This document shows positions 6,445 to 7,228 of a stretch of DNA of 7,228 nt, piece by piece. The notes under the pieces were generated by a model. That model saw only the letters and a list, made by a program, of their open reading frames with translations, was not told where the DNA came from and did no database searches. The DNA is from Bacillota bacterium (lineage in GTDB: Bacteria; Bacillota; Clostridia; Tissierellales; Sedimentibacteraceae). Position numbers and translations under genes: made by a program. Each line of letters starts with the position of its first letter. Within the stretch, counting starts at the first letter, position 1. Where the stretch lies: contig JARBUP010000140.1 in the NCBI GenBank assembly GCA_029239575.1, forward strand, positions 1-7,228, read 5' to 3'.

Positions 6445-7228
6445 TAAGAAGTTTTTATATAAAAACTTGCCATTTTTTATAGTTCCAATCACCTGTGTTG
6501 TTATAACTGATTTTGTATTGATTTTATAAATATCTTTATCTAAAATAACTAAATCTGCAATTTTACCAATTTCAATAGAACCTTTTTTATTTTCTTCACG
6601 AACTGCATACGCAGCATTAATGGTAAACATTTTAATTGCTTCTTCTACTGATATGCTGTTTTCAATAACAGGGTGATTTACAGCTGCATGAATACCAAGT
6701 ATTGGGTCAATTGGAGTTAAATCACTATCAGAACCCCCACAAACAATAATGCCTTCGTCAAATATTTTCCTAAACTCATTTGTTTTTTTATAATTACTGT
6801 TTAGCCTATTTGCATACATTCCATTACTACCACCATAATAATACTCAAATGCAGGTTGCATTGAAAAAATAATTCCTAATTCCCTTGCTTTTTTCTTTTG
6901 CTCGGGAGATGTTAATTCAACATGTTCTATTCGATGTCTTTGTTTTTTATTTGGTAATATACTTTGTGCATATATATGAGCGTTTAAAACTTGTTCCACT
7001 GCTCTGTCCCCAACAGCATGAAAAGCAGTATCTAAATTATTTTTATAACATTCCAAAACAAATTCATTAATTTCATCTTGAGAAAAGTATAAATTGCCAT
7101 TTTTATTTGTATCTTTATAATTAAAACTTATAGCAGCGCTCATGGAAGTAAAAGAACCGTCAATATAAATATCTCCACCTATTCTATTTATACCATTAGA
7201 TTTAATTTTTGCAATATCCGTAGTACTG
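6442..7228 (-). CDS. YtcJ/NfdA-like metal-dependent amidohydrolase, C-terminal part (partial)
   Basis: The reading frame is open to the right window edge, giving 261 visible residues. An ATG at 7143 is internal: the in-frame residues upstream (IGGDIYIDGSF) match the family's GDxFxDGxxGSRTA strand. The family (amidohydrolase 3; YtcJ, N-substituted formamide deformylase NfdA) is usually about 530 aa, so roughly half is missing. Key residues, in visible numbering, are H70 in FHAVGD and H102 in HRIEHVEL (metal ligands), D167 in GGSDSD (catalytic/metal aspartate), and the closing EIGKIADLVILDKD strand that completes the composite beta domain. These enzymes hydrolyse C-N bonds in formamides and other amides in the cytosol; the substrate here is unknown. 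The regulator follows after 9 bases in the same operon. The sequence does not show whether the N-terminus is intact. Confidence 0.9.
   Translation of the reverse strand, partial: STTDIAKIKSNGINRIGGDIYIDGSFTSMSAAISFNYKDTNKNGNLYFSQDEINEFVLECYKNNLDTAFHAVGDRAVEQVLNAHIYAQSILPNKKQRHRIEHVELTSPEQKKKARELGIIFSMQPAFEYYYGGSNGMYANRLNSNYKKTNEFRKIFDEGIIVCGGSDSDLTPIDPILGIHAAVNHPVIENSISVEEAIKMFTINAAYAVREENKKGSIEIGKIADLVILDKDIYKINTKSVITTQVIGTIKNGKFLYKNFL
6449..6468. repeat. Perfect 20-bp palindrome at the amidohydrolase/regulator junction
   Basis: Bases 6449-6468 equal their own reverse complement (AAGTTTTT-ATAT-AAAAACTT). The palindrome lies within the last codons of the amidohydrolase and ends 5 bases before the regulator's AGGTGG site. 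On the minus strand no T-run follows it, so it is not a terminator. It could be a protein-binding operator or an mRNA hairpin that tunes regulator translation, or a by-product of AT-rich codons (LYKNF). Confidence 0.4.

Noticed and set aside
6885..7070. 61-codon plus-strand open frame
   Set aside because: It is antisense to the conserved HAVGD and RIEHVEL motifs of the amidohydrolase, with no support of its own.
7141..7143. ATG at 7143 as the amidohydrolase start
   Set aside because: The frame continues open to the window edge and the residues upstream of it (GGDIYIDGSF) are conserved family sequence, so this methionine is internal.
1..7228. CRISPR arrays, tRNA/rRNA genes, insertion sequences, phage or defence genes
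   Set aside because: No regularly spaced repeats, no structured RNA cores, no transposase or integrase motifs, and no terminal repeats with target duplications were seen on either strand.

Overview
The window is very AT-rich DNA with strongly A/T-biased codons and purine-rich Shine-Dalgarno sites (AAGGAG, AGGAGG). That suits a low-GC Gram-positive anaerobe of the Clostridia/Tissierellia type. This placement is inferred from composition and gene families; no marker gene is present. Every gene lies on the minus strand, so transcription runs from high to low coordinates.

In transcription order, the right edge holds the C-terminal half of a YtcJ/NfdA-like amidohydrolase (6442-7228, cut by the window edge). 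Nine bases later comes a SARP/BTAD-type transcriptional regulator (5266-6432), which is probably translationally coupled to it. A 229-base non-coding gap follows. Next is a 404-residue M20 metallopeptidase (3822-5036; its start is set by a clear ribosome binding site), and 92 bases later a RocB-like M20 hydrolase (2068-3729), which ends at a rho-independent terminator. A 331-base AT-rich gap with candidate sigma-A promoters leads to a second, more canonical RocB-like hydrolase (96-1736). The left edge carries inverted repeats, one of which looks like a plus-strand terminator serving a gene outside the window.

Taken together, four of five genes encode predicted metal-dependent C-N bond hydrolases, all apparently cytosolic, and the fifth is a regulator embedded among them. 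The likely theme is breakdown of peptides, N-acyl amino acids or related amides for amino-acid catabolism. The substrate cannot be read from the sequence, and no transporter is visible. The most unusual points are the regulator's C-terminal region, which looks like a remnant of the AAA NTPase domain that often follows BTAD with Walker A missing and Walker B eroded, and the two neighbouring but strongly diverged RocB paralogues that differ at a predicted metal-ligand position.
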